A stretch of 64,000 bases of DNA, taken from the NCBI RefSeq assembly GCF_007558725.1, contig NZ_VLPL01000009.1, forward strand, positions 1-64,000, written 5' to 3'. Positions 36,059 through 43,104 of the stretch are shown in pieces. Every line of letters starts with the position of its first letter. Position 1 is the first letter of the stretch. Source of the DNA: Fluviicola chungangensis (GTDB lineage Bacteria; Bacteroidota; Bacteroidia; Flavobacteriales_D; Crocinitomicaceae). Made by a program: the position numbers and the translations under genes. The notes below the pieces were generated by a model. The model was not told where the DNA came from and did not search any database. It was given only the letters and a program-made list of their open reading frames with translations.

Positions 36059-36394
36059 TTAACAACACGGTTTTTTCTCTTTATTCTCCATTTGAAGCGT
36101 GGCATTCGTCAAATAGCCTTGCAATTCTGCAATCGCCTCTTTGTCTACACAGTAACAAATCGCTGTCCCTTCAACATTCCCCTTGATCAACCCGGCGTTT
36201 TTCAACTCCTTCAAGTGCTGTGAAACGGTTGGTTGAGCCAAAGGCAATACGTTTACAATATCTCCGCAAATACAAGCATCAACCTCTATTAAATGTTCCA
36301 TAATGGCAATACGTGCCGGATGCCCCAGGGCTTTCATCCTGTTTGCCAGTCTGTTTTGTTGCTCTGTAAAATGATCTGTTTTAGTTGCTCCCAT
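36059..36394 (-). CDS. arsR: ArsR-family metalloregulator
   Basis: 111 residues from ATG 36394 (MGATKTDHFTEQQNRLANRM); the longer frame would read through the operator. Winged HTH: MKALGHPARIAIMEHLIEVD, ACICGDIVNVLPLAQPTVSQ, HLKELKNAGLIKG. The metal-binding Cys pair CIC sits at the start of alpha3 as in ArsR1, and the C-terminus ends KKPCC. It represses the downstream ars genes until arsenite binds. A dyad operator lies just upstream. Confidence 0.92.
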   Translation of the reverse strand: MGATKTDHFTEQQNRLANRMKALGHPARIAIMEHLIEVDACICGDIVNVLPLAQPTVSQHLKELKNAGLIKGNVEGTAICYCVDKEAIAELQGYLTNATLQMENKEKKPCC

Positions 36395-36400
36395 ATCTAT

Positions 36401-36428
36401 CGTAATATAACTATATTGCAATATTACG
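36401..36428. promoter_or_regulatory. ArsR operator dyad
   Basis: The 28-bp region is bounded by CGTAATAT and ATATTACG with a perfect inner palindrome ATATTGCAATAT (36413-36424). It lies 7-34 bp upstream of the arsR ATG and overlaps a near-consensus promoter box, as expected for autorepression. Confidence 0.65.
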
Positions 36429-36515
36429 ATTAATAGTTGAATAGAAAACAAAGTGGAGTATTTTTTTTGAGTTTTCGCCATCCATCCGCTGAACATCGAG
36501 TAGTTTTAACAAACT

Positions 36516-36763
36516 GAAACAATCCGAAGCCAGATTTATTTCCCTCACACTCAATACTCCACACTCACTACTGCAAAAAGAAAACGCAGATAGAGTTCAG
36601 TGTGAGGGAGAGTGTGAGTACGGAGGGAAAAAGAAAAAGCCCCTAAGGGTCAGTGTGAGGGAGAGTGTGAGAGTGAGTATAGAGGGAAAAAGAAAAAGCG
36701 AACTGCTACCGCAATTCGCTTTTTCTTTTTGTGCGTAATTCGGTCCGGAACTAGAACCATATT
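36516..36763. repeat. compound hairpin repeat D with degenerate tRNA-like end
   Basis: Near-copy of repeat A: gaaacaatccgaagccagat, ctcac-rich arm, word aaaaagaaaacgc, gtgag-rich arm, word aaaaagaaaaagc. It carries an extra internal duplication (a second gtgag-rich block, 36650-36683) and then a third word, loop tgctaccgc and inverse arm (to 36730). It ends in gtgcgtaattcggtc followed by ggaactagaacc, which looks like a decayed tRNA T-arm and 3' end. Confidence 0.75.
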
Positions 36764-37185
36764 TGAGGTTTCATAGTACTAATAACATCTACAATTCTAT
36801 TTTCTGACCAAATTCTAAAATGTTGTGTTTTACCACTCATATGTTCATACCATCCAAATTGTTTTTGAACATACTTCATGTAATCAGAGTTACCAACAAC
36901 TTTTAGAAAACCGTTAGAATCTAAAATTTCATTTTCATCAAAGCAATAAGCAGATTCATCGACAACTTGCCATGTCAAAATTTCTTCAAAATGAACAATA
37001 AATTTTTTGCTGTTCTCATTTGGCCCGATAGCATAAGCATCGTTAATTGTAATATCATTCGATATTTGAATATTTTCAGGCTCACTATTTCGGAATAATT
37101 CCAAAAACTCTATTTTCAATCCATTATCATTATACTGAATCGATTCAAGTAAAAGACTATGAGCGGTGTCTAATAATGTTTGCAT
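36751..37185 (-). CDS. uncharacterised 144-residue protein of the island
   Basis: No domain that I can name. The protein is acidic, without signal peptide or membrane helix. The middle has KKFIVHFEEILTWQVVDESA, and the C-terminus has HFRIWSENRIVDVISTMKPQ, a beta-rich ending that I associate with small immunity-like or stand-alone hypothetical proteins. It sits alone between two hairpin repeats (D downstream, E upstream), like a single-gene cassette. AT-rich compared with the ars genes. Function unknown. Confidence 0.65.
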   Translation of the reverse strand: MQTLLDTAHSLLLESIQYNDNGLKIEFLELFRNSEPENIQISNDITINDAYAIGPNENSKKFIVHFEEILTWQVVDESAYCFDENEILDSNGFLKVVGNSDYMKYVQKQFGWYEHMSGKTQHFRIWSENRIVDVISTMKPQIWF

Positions 37186-37222
37186 AATAAAGATAGAATT
37201 TATCTATAATGAGCTAGTATTT

Positions 37223-37312
37223 CCGGTCTCACTCTTCGCACTTGGTCTGAAAAATAAGGAGAGTCCTCACTCTCCTTATTTTTTTGTGTGCAATTCGGTC
37301 TAAAATTAGCCT
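37223..37312. repeat. hairpin repeat E (simple form) with degenerate tRNA-like end
   Basis: ggtctcactcttcgcactt plus ctgaaaa matches repeat C, but the middle gtgag block is absent. A single hairpin aataaggagagt / actctccttatt with flanking A/T runs follows, then gtgtgcaattcggtct. On the minus strand it acts as a terminator-like structure after the SIR2-STAND gene and before the 144-residue gene. Confidence 0.7.
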
Positions 37313-37355
37313 TAAAAAGAGAATCTATTTTTAAGTATTTGATGATATTATAAAA

Positions 37356-39899
37356 TTAATCAGGAATTTCTGGACTTATAATTGAGGGATCGAGTGTGGC
37401 TTGTAAAAGATAAGCACGATTAATCGCATCAGCAGCAATTTGCAATTTTTTATCTCTTGGATGTTGGGATGCTGAGCTATTAATTTTTTTCCTTAACATT
37501 TCAAGTTCATTAGTTCTAGCTTCACGATTTGTAATCCATTTCATTATAAAATAATAAGTACCTCTGCAATGGATATGAGGTATATGTGGATCTTTATCTC
37601 CATGACTAATCATTAATTGATTTGAGAGTTGATCAGCTTGTTGTTTGTAATCTAAGGCATGAGAATAATCGTCTTGAATAGTACTCATTTTATAAAATAG
37701 ATTACATTTTGCATTTTGGATATGGATATTTTTGGGATCAATTGACTCTGCTTGATTTATGTAATTTTCAGCCAAAATAAAGTTCCCTCCATTCCCTTCC
37801 AATTCTAGAGACCCGTATTGCAACCAAAATTGTGCATCATAGTGAAAATATGAAGTTATAGAATCATAAACTTCCCTAGCCATATTTATATCGTTTTGGA
37901 ATCGAAAAAATAGAATCTTATGATTTATAAGTGACTTGTATAAACTAAATTTTTTGGAATATTGTGAATTAATTAATTCAGGTGCTAATACAGACAAAAC
38001 TCTTATATATGCGGTTTTTAGCATATTTAGATTTGCACAATGTCTTATCATATAATCAGCAAGAATTCTATGTCTAATCATGAAATTACCAGAATTTCCT
38101 ACCCAATTAATCGTTCCATCTAGTACGTTATGCAAATAATGCAATGTTTCAATATGATTAGCTTCTGAGAAGCCTACAAAATCTTGTTTTGAGTTTGAGA
38201 ATCCTAGCTCTGTATTCAGTGCTATACATAAACATAATATTTTCGCTTCAAATGGTTCTATAGAATCAAATTCACTTTGTATGATTTCGTTAAAAGACAT
38301 ACCATTAGTAGCCTCCTTCATGGCAACAAGGATCTGTTTTTTAGCGCGAAATTTGAATTCCGAAAATCTCCTTGCATCACTCATTCCTTTTAATTTACTC
38401 AATAAGTTGTATTGATCGAGTTTAGCAATTAAAGCAGTAATTTCATCATCATCTAAGTTGGGAATAGTATATGAAAAATGCTCTGTTATATCAGGATCTG
38501 TATAATAAACTAATTTGTCTTTTAAATTAGTCCGAACTGAAAAAAGAATTATTGGAGGGTTTTCAAGTTTAGCAAATGCATGGACAAGATTAGGAATTTG
38601 TGAAAGTACTGAAGTCGCATTATCAAATATAAGGACAACACGATCTTTGATAGCCGCTAATACATCTACTATTTTATCAATTCTGGGTAGAAAATCGGAA
38701 TCAGTAATAAAAACTGTTATACCATTTTGAGATAAGTTAAGACCAAGTCTTTTGATAATGGTGGATTTTCCTGATCCAGCTGTTCCAATAATTGAAAAAA
38801 CTTTTTGTTTTGTATTAGGATGCTGTCTTGTGCACAAATCAAAAAGTTGATTATAAATATTATTTGAGATTGTTCTCGGAATATCCAAATTATTATAAAT
38901 ATCGTTCCAACTTGGATTTGTTCCTAGTAAATAAGCTGATCTTGTGTTACTAATAGTATATTCTTTTGGAACACGTTTAAAAGTTTCTGCAAAGTCACTA
39001 ACTGATTTTGTATTAATATTTGATACCGTAGCAAACTCAAGAACATTTAAAAGGTTTGGAAAAGTTTGCTTAAGTATTTCATTCTTATCTGGTAAATTAC
39101 TTGCTTTAGATTCAAGCCAATTGAAAAAATCTTCTGTTGTTCCAACGATGTGATGAACATTATAGTCATTCTTTAATATTTGCGCTTTAACAGGCGAGAT
39201 TGATGGGGTGATGATAAACGAACGAGGTCTTAACTCACCAAAACCTTCACGCCCTTCCCTAGATTCTATATACCTTTCAAACAAAGGTTCATTAAGGTCT
39301 GTTCCGATAAATATTGTGGGGTGAGTAGCATAATCATAAACGAATTGACTGTACAAAGGTTGTTCCCGCAATCCTGCCCTTGCATATTGTTTAGTGGAAA
39401 ATACAACATCTTCAGGAATACATGGTAATTTACCATGTAAGTGAACAATATGAATTTCATCAAGAGATTGGTCGCGCTCCTTGAATTCATCGTGAGGGAA
39501 AATTAATTCCCGTAACTTCTTTCCCTTTCTTGCATAAACTTTTTGGACAATGTCATCAATATTAATTGTATAAATTTTATACCAATAAGGGATTGTTATT
39601 CGATTATAAGAACTAGGAATATCCCCACTCGAAAGGTTTTCATTTAGAAAATTTGTTTTTAAATCTCTTTTAATACCAGCTCCAATAAAAGCCTGATATA
39701 AAATAGGCAAACTAGTCCCATCATACTCCCCTGGATAACCGAGGAACTGCCATAATTTTTCTCCAAGTGCCCAACCTGTCGGGAAACTCTCTCCAATTTT
39801 ATTTTTTGCATCTAAGGAAAATCCTGCCCCTAAAAACAATACGACCTCATTTCTTCCAAGTAATCGAATCAGATACTTTTCATCTTGTTCTTCAAACAT
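37356..39899 (-). CDS. SIR2-STAND NTPase, putative anti-phage defence protein
   Basis: 847 residues. The N-terminal SIR2-like NADase domain (~15-265) has VVLFLGAGFSLDAKN (GAGFS at 24-28), YTINIDDIVQKV (~109) and IHIVHLHGKLP (~150), the usual SIR2 nucleotide and His sites. The central P-loop NTPase has Walker A IIGTAGSGKSTIIKRLG (~366-382) and Walker B VVLIFDNATSVLSQ (~419). The C-terminal ~300 residues are helical TPR-like repeats (FILAENYINQAESIDPKNIH). This matches the Avs5/SIR2-STAND style of abortive-infection sensors that deplete NAD on recognising phage protein. AT-rich and in a tRNA-flanked accessory region, which suggests transfer. No partner gene seen. Confidence 0.82.
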   Translation of the reverse strand: MFEEQDEKYLIRLLGRNEVVLFLGAGFSLDAKNKIGESFPTGWALGEKLWQFLGYPGEYDGTSLPILYQAFIGAGIKRDLKTNFLNENLSSGDIPSSYNRITIPYWYKIYTINIDDIVQKVYARKGKKLRELIFPHDEFKERDQSLDEIHIVHLHGKLPCIPEDVVFSTKQYARAGLREQPLYSQFVYDYATHPTIFIGTDLNEPLFERYIESREGREGFGELRPRSFIITPSISPVKAQILKNDYNVHHIVGTTEDFFNWLESKASNLPDKNEILKQTFPNLLNVLEFATVSNINTKSVSDFAETFKRVPKEYTISNTRSAYLLGTNPSWNDIYNNLDIPRTISNNIYNQLFDLCTRQHPNTKQKVFSIIGTAGSGKSTIIKRLGLNLSQNGITVFITDSDFLPRIDKIVDVLAAIKDRVVLIFDNATSVLSQIPNLVHAFAKLENPPIILFSVRTNLKDKLVYYTDPDITEHFSYTIPNLDDDEITALIAKLDQYNLLSKLKGMSDARRFSEFKFRAKKQILVAMKEATNGMSFNEIIQSEFDSIEPFEAKILCLCIALNTELGFSNSKQDFVGFSEANHIETLHYLHNVLDGTINWVGNSGNFMIRHRILADYMIRHCANLNMLKTAYIRVLSVLAPELINSQYSKKFSLYKSLINHKILFFRFQNDINMAREVYDSITSYFHYDAQFWLQYGSLELEGNGGNFILAENYINQAESIDPKNIHIQNAKCNLFYKMSTIQDDYSHALDYKQQADQLSNQLMISHGDKDPHIPHIHCRGTYYFIMKWITNREARTNELEMLRKKINSSASQHPRDKKLQIAADAINRAYLLQATLDPSIISPEIPD

Positions 39900-40112
39900 A
39901 TAGTGTTAGATTATATACGATGTAATTCTACACAAATAAAAAGACAATAGTGCAATACTTCAATCTTAATTTCATCTTTAGGATGAACTTTTACTTTCAA
40001 TTCGAAAGTTCAAACCTTATTGTCCCACAAAGAAGGGCTTACAAGTTTTTCATTCTAATAAATATTTGTTATTGTTAATTCAAGGTAGAATTGAAGAGTC
40101 TCTATTTCGTTT

Positions 40113-40135
40113 TGCGTATGACTGGGGCTTACCGA
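40113..40135. repeat. tRNA-Leu 3'-end fragment downstream of four-helix-bundle copy C
   Basis: tgcgtatgactgggg followed by cttaccga resembles the 3' end of tRNA-Leu(GAG), and even more the fragment at 32425-32446 (tgcgcatgactggactt then accga). Both lie about 40-55 bp beyond the stop of a four-helix-bundle gene. It is likely a remnant of an attachment or recombination event. Confidence 0.65.
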
Positions 40136-40172
40136 TGTAGCTGAATTATATGGCATAAACTTCTCATGAGTA

Positions 40173-40526
40173 CTAATTATTTGACAAATTCCCAATCATC
40201 CGAAACAACATCCGTGATAATTCATCAGCTTTTCCATAAAATTGGGTGAATTCTTCTTCGTTTAAAATGGTTTCGTCTTTCAGAAAATCAAAAACGGCAG
40301 CACATTCAAATGCAGAACCTCTTGAAATAACAAAGAAATTGCGTCGATCAGGTTTACTGAATCTGCTTGAACCTTCAGCAATATTGAGCATGATACTCAA
40401 CGAGGCTTTTCTCAATTGGTTTTTGGATACTGAATCAATGGTTTTAGAATTTCTGAGAAAGGAATAAACTTCTTTGTTGAAGGATTTTGCTTTTTGGTAA
40501 ACATCTAATTTTTCGAAGTCGAACAT
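40173..40526 (-). CDS. four-helix-bundle protein, 23S rRNA IVS / Avd-like family (second full copy)
   Basis: 117 residues, nearly identical to the copy at 32.5 kb; differences are mostly conservative (KSFNKEV for KQFNKEV, RKASLSI for RRASLSI, TQFYGKADEL for KQFYLRADEL). The flanks are also shared: upstream cgaacatgaatagtag followed by a compound hairpin and tRNA-Leu(GAG), downstream aattatttg and a tRNA 3'-end fragment. The nucleotide differences are often synonymous, which implies selection on the protein. Function is probably RNA or DNA binding; no reverse transcriptase is present. Confidence 0.85.
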   Translation of the reverse strand: MFDFEKLDVYQKAKSFNKEVYSFLRNSKTIDSVSKNQLRKASLSIMLNIAEGSSRFSKPDRRNFFVISRGSAFECAAVFDFLKDETILNEEEFTQFYGKADELSRMLFRMIGNLSNN

Positions 40527-40604
40527 GAATAGTAGGTTTAAGATTACTACTTAAGATAGAAATTATTTGTGAGATTGAAAACCTGGAACGACAAATTAGT
40601 TTTT

Positions 40605-40752
40605 TTCGAGGATCCCGCTCTCACTCTTCGCACTCGCTCTGAAAAATAAGAGCATTCGTAACAATAGAGTGAGTGTGAGAGTGAGTATTGAGGGATGCGC
40701 ACAAAAAAATAAGAGCACCACTCGCGTAATGCTCTTATTTTTTTGTGCGCAT
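40605..40752. repeat. compound hairpin repeat C overlapping the tRNA-Leu(GAG) 3' end
   Basis: Plan as in repeat B: gaggatcccgctctcact-type arm, word aaaaataagagcat (40642-40655), gtgag-rich arm, then a perfect 23-bp inverted repeat (arms 40695-40717 and 40730-40752, loop 12 nt). The right arm includes the last bases of the tRNA. The word aataagagca occurs twice direct and once inverted. Confidence 0.9.
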
Positions 40753-40828
40753 GACTGGACTCGAACCAGCACATCCGTAGGAAACCACCCCCTCAAGATG
40801 GCGTGTCTACCAATTTCACCACATGCGC
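40746..40828 (-). tRNA. tRNA-Leu(GAG)
   Basis: 83-nt class II tRNA on the minus strand. Acceptor GCGCATG/CATGCGC, D-arm GAAATTGGTAGAC, anticodon loop TTGAGGG in stem CCATC/GGTGG (anticodon GAG), long variable arm, T-arm GGTTCGAGTCC, discriminator A, no encoded CCA. Its acceptor 3' strand is part of a 23-bp inverted repeat with downstream DNA. Confidence 0.95.
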
Positions 40829-41177
40829 AGTTGCGTTCTAAACGCTTGCGAATATAGTATTTTTCTTGCTTTCAAAAAGACCTGTTTGCAGATTTTAGCC
40901 TGTTTTTCATACGTACTCCTTACAATATGCCTTTATCTGGTCCCGTACCTTGCGGAATCGGACAGTATTTCTTCCGGGGTTCCGCCTGCTTTGGTCGGAT
41001 CCGGGAAATTCTGGTGAAACTTCCGGGCAGTTGTGGGGAAATACGGACAGTGTTCCGGAACAAAGATTCGTCCGGCATTTGGAATACGGTATTAGCGAGC
41101 TTGAAGGAGTAAAATAAAAAAAATCAATTATTTGTCACAAAACAACAGCTCGCCGGTCTTTGGTATAAAAAACGATT
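40829..41177. other. intergenic region upstream of the AhpD-like gene
   Basis: About 350 bp. Short plus-strand frames of about 60 codons overlap each other and look non-coding. gtccggcatttggaatacgg and similar pieces match nothing I recognise. The promoter of the next gene should lie near 41130-41170, but no exact TAnnTTTG box is present. Confidence 0.45.
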
Positions 41178-41738
41178 ATGGATACTCCTTTTTTATTACC
41201 GATCGAGAAACCAAAAGGCCTTCTTTGGAAACTGATCTATTTTATGACCCGCAAACGCTTCGGCAAAGTTATTACTCCGTTGAAAGTTATGGCCGTAAGG
41301 CTTCCTCTTAGTTTCGGAAGTTTCTCCGGAAAGATTTCAAAGCTCGATAAAAAATTACTGCTTCCCGCCGAAACCATCATGCTTGTCCGTGAGCTGGTAG
41401 CCCAGATCAATGTCTGCAAATTTTGTATGGATATCGGACGTGCGCAGACAATCGTTTCGTTCATGAACCAGAAAAAATTTGATGCCTTGCATGATTACCG
41501 TTCCAGTCCCCTGTTCTCCGAAAAGGAACGCATATTGCTGGATTTCGTCACAATGCTGGCACAGGAACGTAAAATGGAGCGCGAAATGTTTGATCAATTG
41601 GCAAAACATTACAATGAGCGTTCCATTTGCGAGATTATGTGGCTGGTATCCAGCGAATTTTTCTACAACATCGGCAATATTGGCCTGAACATTCATTCGG
41701 ATATGCTGTGTGATATCGCAAAAAAACGCGTTAGTTAA
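41178..41738 (+). CDS. carboxymuconolactone decarboxylase / AhpD-like protein
   Basis: 186 residues. The core VRELVAQINVCKFCMDIGRA (~78-97) is the CMD/AhpD signature with a CxxC pair, as in peroxidase-reductase-like alkylhydroperoxidases. A helical N-terminal extension (1-50) has no clear signal peptide. Probably cytoplasmic, with disulfide reductase or antioxidant activity. It lies 47 bp upstream of an ECF sigma factor in the same direction; CMD genes with SigJ-like ECF factors are a known pairing (ECF41). Confidence 0.85.
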   Translation: MDTPFLLPIEKPKGLLWKLIYFMTRKRFGKVITPLKVMAVRLPLSFGSFSGKISKLDKKLLLPAETIMLVRELVAQINVCKFCMDIGRAQTIVSFMNQKKFDALHDYRSSPLFSEKERILLDFVTMLAQERKMEREMFDQLAKHYNERSICEIMWLVSSEFFYNIGNIGLNIHSDMLCDIAKKRVS

Positions 41739-41785
41739 CCCATTTACAACAGACCTATTTCTCCATTTTTAGTAACTTTAATTGT

Positions 41786-42640
41786 ATGGAATTAACACCG
41801 GAAATATTCGCACTTCGCCCCTATCTCTTCAGTATTTCCTATAACATGTTGGGAATGGTGGAAGAAGCGGAAGACATTGTGCAGGACGTTTTTGAAAAGT
41901 GGATATCTGCTAAAGAAGTACAGGATGCTAAAGCCTACCTGGCCCGCATGGCTGTGAACCAAAGTATCAACCGGCTAAAGGAATTGCAGAAAAGCCGGGA
42001 AAATTATGTCGGGATGTGGCTTCCGGAACCGTATATTACATTGGAACCGGAACCTGTTCCCACCCTGGAATACGGCATGCTCTTTCTATTGGAACGCCTG
42101 AACCCCAATGAACGGGCTGTTTTTATTTTGCGGGAAAGTTTTTCGGAAGATTATCAATCAATTGCAGAGAGTACGGGACTTTCTGCCGAAAATTGCAGGC
42201 AATTGTTGCACCGCGCACACGAAAAACTCGGACGAAGCAAGCCCTTGCAGGTAGATCCGGAGAAACAACGGGCGTTCACTATTGCTTTCCTCACGGCCTT
42301 GCACGAACAGGACCGTTCGGAGCTCACCCATTTATTGCGAAACGACATTGAGTTATACAACGATGGAGGCGGAAAACGCGCAGCAGCTCTCAAACCACTT
42401 TTCGGAATGGAAAAAGTCCTGAAATTCCTGATGGGTGTTACGCAACTTCCGGAAGCCCTGGAAAGTCAGTACGAATACCGCGCTGTATTTGTGAATGGCC
42501 GTCCGGCAGCAATTATTTTCAACCGCACCACCGAACAACTGGATTCCATGCAATACATCGAAATGGATGACCAGGGAATAACGCGTTTGTTGAATATGAG
42601 GAATCCGGATAAGTTGCAGATCAGAGGGAAATTGAATTAA
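41786..42640 (+). CDS. ECF sigma factor with C-terminal SnoaL-like domain (ECF41/SigJ type)
   Basis: 284 residues. Sigma-70 region 2 (LFSISYNMLGMVEEAEDIVQ, then DVFEKWISAKEV) and region 4 (LNPNERAVFILRESFSEDYQ, SIAESTGLSAENCRQLLHRA) are followed by a ~110-residue NTF2/SnoaL-like domain (~165-284) that starts near LTALHEQDRSELTHLLRNDI. ECF41 factors are controlled by this C-terminal domain instead of an anti-sigma factor and usually sit beside a CMD, oxidoreductase or epimerase gene. Here the AhpD-like gene precedes it and is the likely target. Confidence 0.9.
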   Translation: MELTPEIFALRPYLFSISYNMLGMVEEAEDIVQDVFEKWISAKEVQDAKAYLARMAVNQSINRLKELQKSRENYVGMWLPEPYITLEPEPVPTLEYGMLFLLERLNPNERAVFILRESFSEDYQSIAESTGLSAENCRQLLHRAHEKLGRSKPLQVDPEKQRAFTIAFLTALHEQDRSELTHLLRNDIELYNDGGGKRAAALKPLFGMEKVLKFLMGVTQLPEALESQYEYRAVFVNGRPAAIIFNRTTEQLDSMQYIEMDDQGITRLLNMRNPDKLQIRGKLN

Positions 42641-43104
42641 GCGGCATCGTCGCAAGAAGTAAGCAAAAATCCCGTTAGCTATGGGGACAAAGTCTGTACT
42701 CATGCGTCAGTCTTGATACGTCCCGCTTGTTGATTGATATTTATAATTCGCAGGGCATTCAGGCCACTCGACATGACATCCGTGTATAATGCTGTCCGGT
42801 TGAGTAGTGGAACAGTACCTTTGCTTGTTACGCTGTAAGCCCTTTACAGTCCACCATTCAGCCAGCCCATGCACTCTTTCAACTTCAACGGAAAAAGCGG
42901 CTTGTGTGTTATTCTTGTAAATCGCACTGGAAGGACAACACCTTTAGTTATAAAATGTAACATTTATCACATAAAACAATATAATCTAACTTTCCACGTC
43001 TCTTTTGTGCTTTATCGTAGCGGAAAACCACATTTAACGTTTTCAGATTTGACTCGTGATACCGAATGAGTTAACTTACTTCCATAACAATTATTCACTG
43101 TATT
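42641..43104. other. intergenic region, nothing recognised
   Basis: About 460 bp between the ECF gene and a T9SS cargo gene. No RNA, repeat or clear terminator; the right half (42950-43100) becomes AT-rich and probably holds the promoter of the cargo gene. Short frames here show no protein-like features. Confidence 0.5.

Noticed and set aside
32010-40526. Diversity-generating retroelement
   Set aside because: The four-helix-bundle proteins are Avd-like, but there is no reverse transcriptase and no template/variable repeat pair with adenine-specific differences.
40596-40857. Several frames across tRNA-Leu(GAG) and repeat C
   Set aside because: Same reason: tRNA and inverted repeats give open frames by composition.
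42641-43104. Possible small RNA between ECF and T9SS genes
   Set aside because: No clear promoter-terminator pair or stable structure could be recognised by eye.
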